A model generated the notes under the pieces. The model saw only the letters and a program-made list of their open reading frames with translations. It was not told the DNA's origin and did no database searches. Positions 51,388 to 59,497 of a DNA stretch of 64,000 bases are shown piece by piece. The translations under genes were made by a program, and so were the position numbers. Positions within the stretch are counted from its first letter, which is position 1. The number at the start of each line of letters is the position of its first letter. The stretch covers positions 487,259 to 551,258 of the forward strand of contig NZ_JAFLWW010000006.1 of NCBI RefSeq assembly GCF_018555685.1, given 5' to 3'. The stretch is from Aminobacter anthyllidis (lineage in GTDB: Bacteria; Pseudomonadota; Alphaproteobacteria; Rhizobiales; Rhizobiaceae).

Positions 51388-52476
51388 ATGAAAGTTGCAG
51401 TATTAGGCGCGGGCGCGGGCGGTGCAGCGTCGGTCGCAGAATTGGTCCAGGCCGGCCATGACGTGCATTTCTGGGCCCGTTCGGCCGAGACTCTGGAGCC
51501 GCATGTCAAGCTCGGCGGTGTCGCCTACGAAGGCAAGCTCGGCGAGGGCGTGGCAAAGCCGGCGCTGATCACCACCGATCTCAAGGCGGCAATTTCGGGC
51601 GTCGACGTGGGGGTGGTCGTTTTGCCGACCTTCTCGCACTCGGCGATCGCGAGTGCTCTTGCCGCCGCCGGCTGGTCGTCCAGCAAGCCTGTCGTGCTCA
51701 ATCCCGGCCACACTGGTGGTGCGCTCGAATTTGCCGAGACGTTTTCGCGTACCGGACGTGCTGCCCCTCCGGTCGTCGAGTTCTCGACGCTGACCTATGT
51801 CGCGCGCAAGTACCGCCCCGACGGCGTCACGGTTTCCGGCCGAGCCAAGCAGCTCAAGGCCGCAGCGCTGAAAGGCGGCTCCGAAGTGCTTGAGATCGCA
51901 GGCAAGCTCTATCCGGGCCTTACCCCGGTCGCCGACGTGATCGCGTCGGACCTGTCCAACGTCAATATGGTCCTGCATCCGCCGGCGGCTGTGCTTGCGG
52001 CAGCTTGGGTCGAGGCGACCGGCGGCAATTTCACCTTCTATGTCGATGCAATGACCCCGGGTGTCGCCCGCGTCATGAAGCAGCTCGACGACGAACGCCT
52101 GGCGGTCGCCAAGGCATTTGGGCATGATCTGCCTAACCTCGTCGAAGAGATGAAGCTGCTCGGCACAGTCGAGGCCGATGTCACCGACACCAGCGACTTC
52201 CGCGCGGCAATTGCCGGCGGCGAGGCCAACAAGCGCATCAAGGGTCCGGATTCGCTCGAATACCGCTACTACAAGGAGGACTTCGGCCACGGCCTGCTGC
52301 CTTTCCTTGAATTCGCGAAGATCGCAGGCGTCGAAACGCCGGTGGCGCATTCGCTCTACAGCCTGGCGCAGATCGCTGTCGGCACCGATTATCGCAAGGG
52401 CGGCCGCACCGCCGAGGCGATGGGCATCGCTGGCATGTCCAGGGATCAGGTCATTGAAAAGGTAAGGGCGCAATGA
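51388..52476 (+). CDS. NAD(P)-dependent opine/octopine dehydrogenase-family protein
   Basis: 362 residues. The N-terminal Rossmann domain has KVAVLGAGAGGAASVAELVQAGHDVHFWAR. The C-terminal octopine-dehydrogenase domain (from about residue 185) has DLSNVNMVLHPPAAVLAAAWVEATGGNFTFYVDAMTPGVARVMKQLDDERLAVAKAFG with the catalytic His, and a SLEYRYYKEDFGHGLLPFLEFAKIAGVETPVAHSL segment. Family enzymes form or oxidise secondary amine dicarboxylates (opines). GGAGGAGAG precedes the ATG. First gene of a six-gene run with overlapping ends. Substrate unknown. Confidence 0.87.
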   Translation: MKVAVLGAGAGGAASVAELVQAGHDVHFWARSAETLEPHVKLGGVAYEGKLGEGVAKPALITTDLKAAISGVDVGVVVLPTFSHSAIASALAAAGWSSSKPVVLNPGHTGGALEFAETFSRTGRAAPPVVEFSTLTYVARKYRPDGVTVSGRAKQLKAAALKGGSEVLEIAGKLYPGLTPVADVIASDLSNVNMVLHPPAAVLAAAWVEATGGNFTFYVDAMTPGVARVMKQLDDERLAVAKAFGHDLPNLVEEMKLLGTVEADVTDTSDFRAAIAGGEANKRIKGPDSLEYRYYKEDFGHGLLPFLEFAKIAGVETPVAHSLYSLAQIAVGTDYRKGGRTAEAMGIAGMSRDQVIEKVRAQ

Positions 52477-53363
52477 GCTGGAACAACACAGTCATCGCCG
52501 TCGTCGCCGGCGACGCCCGCGAGCAGGAAATCGCCCGCTGCGCGGTCCGTGCCGGTGCAACCGTCCGCGCTTATGGCTTCCCCTGGCCGGATGAGGGCAT
52601 CGAGGGCGTCTATCACGCCAAGGATGCGGCCGACGCGCTGAAGGGCGCCGACATCGCGCTGTTTCCGATCCCCGGAATCACAGCTGAAGGTGCGCTGTTT
52701 GCGCCGAAATGCCGGGAGAAGATCATCCCGACACGCGAGATGCTGGACGGAATGCGCAAGCCCGGCCACATCATTCTCGGCTGGGGCGACGCCAATTTGA
52801 AGGGCCATTGCGCCGAACTTGGCATCACGCTGCACGAATATGAGTGGGACGTCGACCTGATGCTGTTGCGCGGCCCGGCGATCGTCGAGGGCGTGCTCAA
52901 GGTGATCATCGAGAATACCCAGATCACCATCCACAAGTCCAACATCTGCCTGGTCGGGCAGGGCACCATCGGCTCGCTGCTGACCAACACGCTCTTGGCG
53001 CTTGGCGCCCATGTCCATGTCGCGGCGCGTAACCCGGTGCAGCGCGCTGCCGCCTATGCGGCGGGTGCTGAATCGCTGACGCTTGAACAATTGCCTGATT
53101 ACCTGCCGAAGATGGATGTCGTCATCGGCAGCGTGCCCAAGCGGCTGCTCGAACGCGAACAGCTGGCGCTCTTGCCCAAGCATGCGCTGCTTGTCGATGT
53201 CGCGGCGCCGCCCGGCACCATTGACCGCGACGCGGCCGCCGAACTCGGCCTGAAGACCGTGTGGGCACGCGGCATGGGAGCACGCGCGCCCATCACCGTC
53301 GGACGCAGCCAGTGGAGCGGCATCGTCAGGCGCATTGCAGGAATTTTGGAGCAGAAGTCATGA
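52473..53363 (+). CDS. Dipicolinate synthase subunit A-like protein
   Basis: 296 residues, similar to DpaA/SpoVFA: an N-terminal domain WNNTVIAVVAGDAREQEIARCAVRAGATVRAYGFP, FPIPGITAEGALFAP, then the NAD-binding half VKVIIENTQITIHKSNICLVGQGTIGSLLTNTLLALGAHVHVAARNPVQRAAA and KHALLVDVAAPPGTID. In Bacillus DpaA with DpaB oxidises dihydrodipicolinate; no DpaB-like flavoprotein is here and the organism is not a spore former, so the role must differ, probably as an NAD(P)-dependent dehydrogenase of a cyclic imino acid. Overlaps both neighbours by 4 bp. Confidence 0.82.
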   Translation: MSWNNTVIAVVAGDAREQEIARCAVRAGATVRAYGFPWPDEGIEGVYHAKDAADALKGADIALFPIPGITAEGALFAPKCREKIIPTREMLDGMRKPGHIILGWGDANLKGHCAELGITLHEYEWDVDLMLLRGPAIVEGVLKVIIENTQITIHKSNICLVGQGTIGSLLTNTLLALGAHVHVAARNPVQRAAAYAAGAESLTLEQLPDYLPKMDVVIGSVPKRLLEREQLALLPKHALLVDVAAPPGTIDRDAAAELGLKTVWARGMGARAPITVGRSQWSGIVRRIAGILEQKS

Positions 53364-54706
53364 AAGCGGATCTGGTCATCAAGAACGCGCGGGTGGTTCG
53401 CCACGATGGCGAATTCCATGGCGGTGTCGCGGTCAAGGACGGCAAGATCGTCCTGACAGGATCGGACGAGTCGCTGCCGAATGCCACCCGCACCATCGAC
53501 GCCGAAGGCCGCGTGCTGATGCCCGGCCTGATCGATCCGCACTGCCATCTCGGCGTGAAATTTCCCTTCGCCGAGGACATGCGCACAGAAACGGCCGCTG
53601 CGGCTTCCGGCGGTGTGACCACGGCGCTGCTCTACATCCGCAACCTCAAGGAATCCTACTTGCCGTTCTATGAGGAGCGGAAGGCGCTGGGCGAAGAGAA
53701 CTCGGTCATCGACTTCGGTTTCCACTTCGGCATCCAGCGCGAAGAGCACATCGCCGAGATCCCCGAGATCATCGCCAAGACCGGCGTGAAGTCGTTCAAG
53801 TGCTATTTCGGCTACGAGCCCGACAATCCGATCGGCATCGTGCCGGCGACCGACGGTTGGGTCTACGCCGCGATGCGCATTCTCGCCAAGGTTCCGGGCG
53901 GCGTCATCAACGTGCATTGCGAAAACACCCAGATCGCCTCGTGGATCAAGAAGGAGATCGCAGCCACCGGCCGCCAGGACCTCGGCGCCTATACGGAATC
54001 GCGCCCGGCCTTCTGCGAGGTCGAAACCATCCGCCGCATGATCTTCCTTGCCGAAAAGACCGGTTGCTCGCTTCATCTGGTCCACACCTCGGTCGGCATG
54101 GGCCCGGTGCTGGCCGCCGAGGCGCAGGCGCGCGGCGTGCATGTCACCGTCGAGACCTGCCCGCACTATCTGACACGCACCTGCTATGACGACGATCTCG
54201 ACATGCGCGCCAAGATCTCGCCGCCGCTGCGCGACCGCAACGAGCTCGAGGGCCTGTGGGCCGGCATGCTCAACGGCTCGGTCTACAGTCTCGGCACCGA
54301 TCACGTGCCGTTCCTGCCCAAGAAGCTCGAGGATTTGTGGACGGAATTCCCCGGCGTCGTCTCCTTCCCGTGGGAGCTGTCGCTGATGCTGCATTTCGGC
54401 GTCCACCAGCGTGGGCTTCCCCTCAGCCGCCTGGTCGAGCTCAACTCGTTCAATCCGGCACGTCGTTTCGGCTTGTGGCCGCGCAAGGGCCATATCGATG
54501 TCGGCTTCGACGCTGACCTGGTGCTGGTCGACCTCGACGAGGAACGCACGGTTACCCACACCGGCAAGGGCACCTGCATCTATGAAGGCTGGAAGCTCAA
54601 GGGTTGGCCGGTGATGACGGTGGCACGCGGCGATGTCGTCTACGAAAACGGCGTCGTCGCCGACACCAACTATGGCCGCGGCCGCTGCGTGACGCTGCCG
54701 TCATGA
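53360..54706 (+). CDS. Dihydroorotase/hydantoinase-like cyclic amidohydrolase
   Basis: 448-residue amidohydrolase of the DHOase/allantoinase/hydantoinase branch. Metal site: HCH in GLIDPHCHLGVKF, the carboxylated Lys in GVKSFKCYFGY, His in INVHCENTQ, His in LHLVHTSVG, and Asp in SLGTDHVPF. It hydrolyses a ring amide bond such as those in dihydropyrimidines or hydantoins. The C-terminal strand (VGFDADLVLVDLDEERTVTH) is normal. ATG inside the previous stop codon. The partner isochorismatase fusion could act on the ring-opened product. Confidence 0.9.
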   Translation: MKADLVIKNARVVRHDGEFHGGVAVKDGKIVLTGSDESLPNATRTIDAEGRVLMPGLIDPHCHLGVKFPFAEDMRTETAAAASGGVTTALLYIRNLKESYLPFYEERKALGEENSVIDFGFHFGIQREEHIAEIPEIIAKTGVKSFKCYFGYEPDNPIGIVPATDGWVYAAMRILAKVPGGVINVHCENTQIASWIKKEIAATGRQDLGAYTESRPAFCEVETIRRMIFLAEKTGCSLHLVHTSVGMGPVLAAEAQARGVHVTVETCPHYLTRTCYDDDLDMRAKISPPLRDRNELEGLWAGMLNGSVYSLGTDHVPFLPKKLEDLWTEFPGVVSFPWELSLMLHFGVHQRGLPLSRLVELNSFNPARRFGLWPRKGHIDVGFDADLVLVDLDEERTVTHTGKGTCIYEGWKLKGWPVMTVARGDVVYENGVVADTNYGRGRCVTLPS

Positions 54707-55383
54707 CCTCGAGCCCCGATCAGCTGGACCTGGCCGGCCGGATTTCGCTGACACCGGCGCGGCTGCCGGTGCGCGAAGCCGTCGCAAGCATCGTTGCCCG
54801 CAAGGCAACGATGCGCCAGGAGCGGCTGTCGGGGATCCACAATCCGTGGGGCCATGTCATCGGCCTCACCGATCCGTGGAGCTTTCTCGAGCTGTGCGAG
54901 AGCGATGTCGTGATCGATGCCGCGCGGAAAATCATCGGTGCGGACGTTATCTTGTGGGACAGCGAACTGTTTGCCGAAGCGGGCAGCTACGCTGAGTTCC
55001 TGAGGCAAGGCCGGGAAGGCCGCTACTGGCCGGTGAGCCCGCTTGCCGGCGCCATCGTCCTGCTGCCGGTCGGTCGCGACAACCCTCAGGCCAAGGCGAT
55101 CAGGCTTGAGGAACTGGAGGCTGAGGCGCTCGACGGATTCGATGCCGCCGAACCGCTCTACGTCGTCAGGCTGATGCCGGCGACCAGCCGTTTCGACCGC
55201 GACCCGAACCATCCGGCCAACCGTGCCTGCATGGAAGAGCAGGTGCTGGTCAATTATGCGAACCGTCCACTGTGGCTGCTCTGCGGCACCGACCGGGCGG
55301 ACAACGATCTGGTTTCGGGCTTCGCGCCCGCCGTGCCCGTATGGGCCTCCGGCGCCATGCCCAGCGAAAGAGAGGAGAAATAA
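54703..55383 (+). CDS. Degenerate phytanoyl-CoA dioxygenase-like protein
   Basis: 226 residues. The segment NPWGHVIGLTDPWSFLELCESDVVIDAARKIIGADVILWDSELF strongly resembles the first half of PhyH-type Fe(II)/2-oxoglutarate oxygenases (helix, then GPDVxLWxSxxF). The facial triad region is not normal: where PhyH proteins have WHxD, this one has GREGRYWPVSPLAGAIVLLPVG with no HxD. The C-terminus LVNYANRPLWLLCGTDRADNDLV is likewise unusual. It may be a non-catalytic or cofactor-free derivative. Overlaps both neighbours closely. Function unknown. Confidence 0.6.
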   Translation: MTSSPDQLDLAGRISLTPARLPVREAVASIVARKATMRQERLSGIHNPWGHVIGLTDPWSFLELCESDVVIDAARKIIGADVILWDSELFAEAGSYAEFLRQGREGRYWPVSPLAGAIVLLPVGRDNPQAKAIRLEELEAEALDGFDAAEPLYVVRLMPATSRFDRDPNHPANRACMEEQVLVNYANRPLWLLCGTDRADNDLVSGFAPAVPVWASGAMPSEREEK

Positions 55384-55384
55384 G

Positions 55385-55585
55385 ATGCCATTCGTCGTCG
55401 TAGAGATGTGGGAGGGGCGCACTGTCGAGCAGAAGCGCAACCTCGTCAAAGCCATCACCAAGGCCATGGTCGAGGAGGCCGCCTGCAAGCCCGATCACCT
55501 GCATGTCGTGATCCACGAGACCCCCAAGGACAGCTGGGGCCGCGGCGGCGTGCTCGGCATCGACATGGTGGAGCACAAGAAATGA
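55385..55585 (+). CDS. 4-oxalocrotonate tautomerase-family protein
   Basis: 66-residue tautomerase with the essential N-terminal Pro after Met (MPFVVVEMWEGRTVEQKRNLVKAITKAMVEEAACKPDHLHVVIHETPKDSWGRGGV). The TVEQKRxLVKAIT and IHETPKDSWGxGG segments are typical 4-OT. Such enzymes ketonise enols produced in ring cleavage pathways. It sits 1 bp after the PhyH-like gene and overlaps the isochorismatase fusion by 4 bp. Presumably acts on an intermediate of the operon's pathway. Confidence 0.92.
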   Translation: MPFVVVEMWEGRTVEQKRNLVKAITKAMVEEAACKPDHLHVVIHETPKDSWGRGGVLGIDMVEHKK

Positions 55586-56571
55586 GCCTCGAAGCCCTCG
55601 ACTACCGCAAGTCGGCGCTGTTGGTCATCGACCTCCAGAACGCCTTCATCCACGAGAAGGGCACGCTCGGCATTTCGGGCGTCGACACCAAGCGGCTGTC
55701 GTCGATCGTGCCGCCGCTGGCCAAGCTGATCAAGCGCTGCCAGGACACCGGCATTCCAGTCATCTGGACGATGCAGGAACACTTTGCCGTCGACCAGAAC
55801 CGCGCCAAGAAGAAGCTGCTCGGCCATACCGCCAAGCGCAAGCAGGTGTCGGCGCTGGCCGGCAGCTGGGACGAGCAGATCATCGACGAGCTGAAGCCGC
55901 TCGCCGATTTCGATCCGGCCTTCGTCATCCGCAAGCATCGCTTTGGCGCCTTCTATGAGACCCGTCTTGAAATGATGCTCAAGATGCTGGGCACCCAGCA
56001 TCTGTTCATCACCGGCGCCACCACCAATGCCTGCGTCGAAACCTCGATCCGCGAGGCCTATCTGCGCGATCTTGACGTCATTGCCGTCGATGACTGCGTG
56101 TCGGGCGTCAACGCCGAGTGGGAAGCAACGGCAAAGCAGATCTGGAAGCAGTATTTCTGCGAGATCGCGCCGTCCTCGGAAGTGCTCGACTGGATTGGCG
56201 AGCAGGTCAAGCCGCGCGTCACCAACTACGGCCACCAGCTGATCATGGTCAACGACATCGACACGTCGGTTGCCTTCTACACCAACCAGCTGGGCTTCAC
56301 GATCCGGCCGGCCAAGCCGCTGGCTGACGGGCGTCCGTTCACGGCCTTCCACCAGGGCATCGCGCTGATCCATGGCAAGGCTTCGGACCATCGCCAGCTC
56401 GATCACATCGCTTTTGAAGTGAACGATGTGCGCGCCATTGATGCCAAGCTCAAGAAGGCCGGCGTGAAGTACTATACCGACCTGCATGATGGGCCTTACG
56501 GCCTGACGATCTACATCGCCGACCCCGACGGCACCAAGGTCGAGCTCTATCAGGTCGGCGCGACCGCCTGA
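55582..56571 (+). CDS. Isochorismatase-like hydrolase fused to a VOC (glyoxalase) domain
   Basis: 329 residues in two domains. Residues about 8-205 are an isochorismatase-family cysteine hydrolase with the catalytic triad Asp (LLVIDLQNAF), Lys (FVIRKHRFGAFYET) and Cys (TGATTNACVETS). This is the arrangement of N-carbamoylsarcosine amidase, biuret hydrolase and ureidoacrylate amidase. Residues about 212-327 are a VOC metal domain (HQLIMVNDIDTSVAFYTNQLGF, LDHIAFEVND, IADPDGTKVELYQVG). The reading frame is continuous between the domains. Predicted to hydrolyse an N-carbamoyl or amide bond and rearrange or bind the product; substrate unknown. Confidence 0.92.
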   Translation: MSLEALDYRKSALLVIDLQNAFIHEKGTLGISGVDTKRLSSIVPPLAKLIKRCQDTGIPVIWTMQEHFAVDQNRAKKKLLGHTAKRKQVSALAGSWDEQIIDELKPLADFDPAFVIRKHRFGAFYETRLEMMLKMLGTQHLFITGATTNACVETSIREAYLRDLDVIAVDDCVSGVNAEWEATAKQIWKQYFCEIAPSSEVLDWIGEQVKPRVTNYGHQLIMVNDIDTSVAFYTNQLGFTIRPAKPLADGRPFTAFHQGIALIHGKASDHRQLDHIAFEVNDVRAIDAKLKKAGVKYYTDLHDGPYGLTIYIADPDGTKVELYQVGATA

Positions 56572-56594
56572 TTGCCAGGCGCCGCAGAGATAGA

Positions 56595-56626
56595 AAAGGC
56601 CGCCGGGTTTCGGCGGCCTTTTTTGT
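56595..56626. terminator. Bidirectional rho-independent terminator
   Basis: AAAAGGCCGCC GGGTTT CGGCGGCCTTTTTT: an 8-bp GC stem with A-tract and T-tract on the two sides, between the convergent isochorismatase-fusion and deaminase genes. Confidence 0.92.
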
Positions 56627-56645
56627 TTTGCAGGCGGTCTGCAGT

Positions 56646-58013
56646 TCAATCGAGCGCCATGCCTTCAAGCCCGTCGAGCTCGGCATAGGCGGGCAGGGAG
56701 GTGACGACCGGTGCGCCGTCGCGGATAACGATGCGGTTGCTCTCGGCACGCGACAGCACCTCCGACCAGGAGCGGCCTTCGAACAGGATGAAGTCGGCTG
56801 GCTGCCCCTCGGCGATGCAACCTTTGCCTTCGAGGCCCATGATCCCGGCCGGGGTTGTGGTCACAGCCCTGATCCAGTCGCCGGCGGGGTGGTCGAGATG
56901 CAGGACGCGTGTGCCCAGGCGGAACGTATCGAGCATGTCGAGATCGCCATAGGAGTGGAACGGGTCGCGCGTGTTGTCGGAGGCCAGGGCCACCGGGATT
57001 CCGCGCCGCCGCATCTCGTGCAGCAAGGTCACGCCGCGCCATCTCGGGGTCGTGCCGTTTGGGCGCCGGTCCTGCAGATAGAGATTGCAGGTCGGCAGCG
57101 AGACGACGGCAACACCTGCCGCCGCGACCTTGTCGAGCGTGGCGTCGGCGACTGCCTCTTCCTGCATGGCCAGCGAACAGCAATGGCCGACCAGCACGTT
57201 GCCGGCAAAGGACGTGCGCCGTGCGGCCTCGGCGATGCGGCGCAATCCGTCGGCTGCGGGATCCGCGGTCTCGTCGGCATGGAAGTCGAGGTCCAGGCCA
57301 TGTTGCGCGGCTTTAAGGAACATCTTGTCGAGCAAATGGTCGATGTCGGGCGCAGGATAGGCGACCGCCCCGAGTGTGCCGCCGGCGTTGACGACATGCT
57401 GTGTGATTCTGTCGAGAAATGCATCGTCGCGGGCCATGTCGATGGGAAACAGGCACGACGCCTGCAAATCGATGCGGCCGCGCCAGTGTTGCCTGAGCTC
57501 CATGAAGGCAGGCCAGGAAATGTGGCCCTGCGGCGGTTGCGAGTCGATATGTGTACGTATTGCCGCCGTGCCGTAGTGGAACGCCGAGCGTAGCGCGAAG
57601 TCCATGCGCTTGGTGACGTCGCCGGCGGACCAGTTGGCCGTGCGGTCGGCGCGCGTGGCCGCCAACGCTCCCTCGAAAGTGCCGTTGGCTGCCGGCGTTC
57701 GCGGCAGGATATGACCCTTGTCGAGATGAGTGTGGCAGTCGATGAAGGTGGGCAGCGCAACCCGGCCGCCGGCATCGATGGAAATCACGTTGTCGCCGCT
57801 TGTTTCGATGGAACGGCTGCGCGCAGGAGTTGTTGCCAGTATCCTGCCGTGCTCTACTGTCACGTCAGCAAGAAAGTACCCTGCTGTATCGATGGCACTT
57901 GTTCTTGTCACTGCACTGTTGAGACGCACGTTGCGCAACACATACCGGCCGAGCCTGGCGCCGTTGGCGATCTGGTCGCGCAGGGCAGGCTGGTCGAAGG
58001 CAGGTGCGTTCAT
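56646..58013 (-). CDS. Cytosine deaminase-like amidohydrolase (CodA family)
   Basis: 455-residue metal-dependent deaminase. Metal and catalytic motifs: HTH in FIDCHTHLDKGHILP, His in LDFHADETADPAADGL (also the catalytic Glu), His in VLVGHCCSL, and Asp in VALASDNTRDPFHSYGDLD, the CodA pattern. CodA relatives deaminate cytosine, creatinine, isoguanine or hydroxymethylpyrimidine-type substrates. The ATG at 58013 has GGAG 8 bases upstream; an upstream GTG/TTG region is outside the conserved part. It is divergent from the GntR gene and shares the GATC operator, so it is part of the same regulon. Confidence 0.9.
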   Translation of the reverse strand: MNAPAFDQPALRDQIANGARLGRYVLRNVRLNSAVTRTSAIDTAGYFLADVTVEHGRILATTPARSRSIETSGDNVISIDAGGRVALPTFIDCHTHLDKGHILPRTPAANGTFEGALAATRADRTANWSAGDVTKRMDFALRSAFHYGTAAIRTHIDSQPPQGHISWPAFMELRQHWRGRIDLQASCLFPIDMARDDAFLDRITQHVVNAGGTLGAVAYPAPDIDHLLDKMFLKAAQHGLDLDFHADETADPAADGLRRIAEAARRTSFAGNVLVGHCCSLAMQEEAVADATLDKVAAAGVAVVSLPTCNLYLQDRRPNGTTPRWRGVTLLHEMRRRGIPVALASDNTRDPFHSYGDLDMLDTFRLGTRVLHLDHPAGDWIRAVTTTPAGIMGLEGKGCIAEGQPADFILFEGRSWSEVLSRAESNRIVIRDGAPVVTSLPAYAELDGLEGMALD

Positions 58014-58110
58014 GGGCGGGTCTCCGGATGGGCGGATGTGATAGCGCTCTGGGCCGTCGCGGCATTCTCGGTCAAACGGCAAGGCAGTTAAAGGTTGCCG
58101 TCCTGGCAAA

Positions 58111-58138
58111 GATCATTTATTGATCACAATATGAGATC
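58111..58138. promoter_or_regulatory. GATC operator between the deaminase and gntR genes
   Basis: GATC at 58111-58114, TGATCACA at 58121-58128 and GAGATCACA at 58133-58141. The last two centres are 13 bp apart as in the other three sites; the first is 11 bp away. Located between divergent starts, fitting autoregulation of the GntR gene and control of the deaminase. Confidence 0.68.
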
Positions 58139-58259
58139 ACAGATTGCGGCCTGTCAACTTCTGCCCCCGGCCGGCGTCTATCTGCGGCAGGATCGCCGCC
58201 GGACGCCGTTCCTCGTACAGCGCAATTCTTGAGGAACTTCCGAGAGGCGGAGAAGCAGA

Positions 58260-59003
58260 GTGCGGATAGACAAGACTGAGGACGCCGGCAACGGTGGCAA
58301 CGAAGCGCCCAAGAAGGAGCGCGGCCATGTCCACGGACATGTGCTGCGCTACATGCGCCGCGGCCTGATGGTCGGTGCTTTCCTGCCCGGCCAGGTGATG
58401 AGCCTGCGCAAGCTCGCCGCCGGCTTCGGCACCAGTCCCATGCCTGTTCGCGAAGTGCTGAGCCGCCTGGTGGCCGCCAATGCGCTCGAGGAAACCAAGG
58501 GTGGCTCGGTGCGCGTGCCCAGGCTGAGCCCGGACAAGCTCAGCGACCTTTTCGCCGTGCGCGAGATGCTCGAGGGCATGGCCGCCGAGCTTGCAGCGAA
58601 GAAGGCGACCCCGGCGCTGGTCAGCGAGCTTACGGCCATCAACAAGCAGTTGCTCGTGGCGATCGAAAAGCGCGACATCCTGAACTGCCTGTCGTCCAAC
58701 CAGAAATTCCACTTCACGCTCTACGAGGCGGCCGCGTCCGACGTGCTGATGCCGCTGATCGAGTCGTTGTGGCTGCAGTTCGGCCCGACAATGTACATGT
58801 CGCTGCTGATCCCCTCGATGCCCTGGAATGCCTCGGACCACGAGGACATCCTTGCCGCCTTGAAGGAAGGCAATGCCGGCGCCGCCAAGAAGGGCATCGT
58901 CCACGACATCCGCACCACCTGCAAGGCGCTGCTCAGCGTCGCCGGCTCGCAAGGCATCGAACTGCCTTTCGCGCAGGGGACCGATCTTCAATTCGACTAC
59001 TGA
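58260..59003 (+). CDS. GntR-family regulator with FCD domain, probable cluster regulator
   Basis: 247 residues. The GntR winged helix is at about 22-85 (HVHGHVLRYMRRGLMVGAFLPGQVMSLRKLAAGFGTSPMPVREVLSRLVAANALEETKGGSVRVPRL). The FCD ligand-binding domain is at 95-230, with the metal/ligand Asp and His positions in FAVREMLEGMAAELA and SNQKFHFTLYEAA...DHEDILAAL. The start is a GTG at 58260 with GGCGGAG upstream. Placed within the catabolic cluster next to one of four matching GATC operators; the likely inducer is the substrate or an intermediate. Confidence 0.92.
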   Translation: MRIDKTEDAGNGGNEAPKKERGHVHGHVLRYMRRGLMVGAFLPGQVMSLRKLAAGFGTSPMPVREVLSRLVAANALEETKGGSVRVPRLSPDKLSDLFAVREMLEGMAAELAAKKATPALVSELTAINKQLLVAIEKRDILNCLSSNQKFHFTLYEAAASDVLMPLIESLWLQFGPTMYMSLLIPSMPWNASDHEDILAALKEGNAGAAKKGIVHDIRTTCKALLSVAGSQGIELPFAQGTDLQFDY

Positions 59004-59028
59004 CATCACGATCTGGGAGGATCCCGCC

Positions 59029-59496
59029 ATGGCCAGCAAGGCTGAACAAAATCTCGCGCGGCTCGGCATCAGCCTGCCGGCGACCGTTGCCCCTGCGGCC
59101 AACTACGTGCCGGCCCGCCGCCTGGGCAACCAGGTCTATGTTTCGGGCCAGGTTCCTGCCGAGGGCGGCAAGGACAAGTATACGGGCAAGCTCGGGTCCG
59201 ATTTCACCGTCGAGGAAGGCCAGGCCGCAGCAAGGCTCTGCGCCGTCAACATCCTGGCCCAGCTCAAGCAGGCGCTGGACGGCGATCTCGACCGTGTCGT
59301 CGGCGTCATCCGCCTTGGTGGCTTCGTCAATGCCGAGCCCGACTTCAAGGATCACCCCAAGGTCATCAACGGCGCTTCCGACCTGATGGTCGAGGTTTTC
59401 GGCGAGGCCGGCCGCCATGCCCGCGCCGCTGTTGGCTGCTATTCGCTGCCGCGCAACGTGCCGGTCGAGATCGACGCGATCTTCGAGGTCAATTGA
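59029..59496 (+). CDS. RidA (YjgF/YER057c/UK114)-family protein
   Basis: 155-residue Rid protein of the longer subgroup: NLARLGISLPATVAPAANYVPARRLGNQVYVSGQVPAEGGKDKYTGKLGSDFTVEEGQAAARLCAVNILAQLKQALDGDLDRVVGVIRLGGFVNAEPDF and HARAAVGCYSLPRNVPVEIDAIFEV with the conserved Arg. Rid proteins hydrolyse reactive enamine/imine or aminoacrylate intermediates, or deaminate carbamoyl/peracid intermediates in pyrimidine catabolism (RutC-like). In this context it likely clears an imine from the pathway. GGGAGG precedes the ATG. Lies between gntR and the CobW gene. Confidence 0.93.
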   Translation: MASKAEQNLARLGISLPATVAPAANYVPARRLGNQVYVSGQVPAEGGKDKYTGKLGSDFTVEEGQAAARLCAVNILAQLKQALDGDLDRVVGVIRLGGFVNAEPDFKDHPKVINGASDLMVEVFGEAGRHARAAVGCYSLPRNVPVEIDAIFEVN

Positions 59497-59497
59497 C

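Noticed and set aside
52473..53363. True dipicolinate synthase of a spore former
   Set aside because: No DpaB partner, not a Firmicute context; only family similarity is claimed.
53099..54559. 486-codon antisense frame over the dihydroorotase-like gene
   Set aside because: Shadow of a well-supported amidohydrolase.
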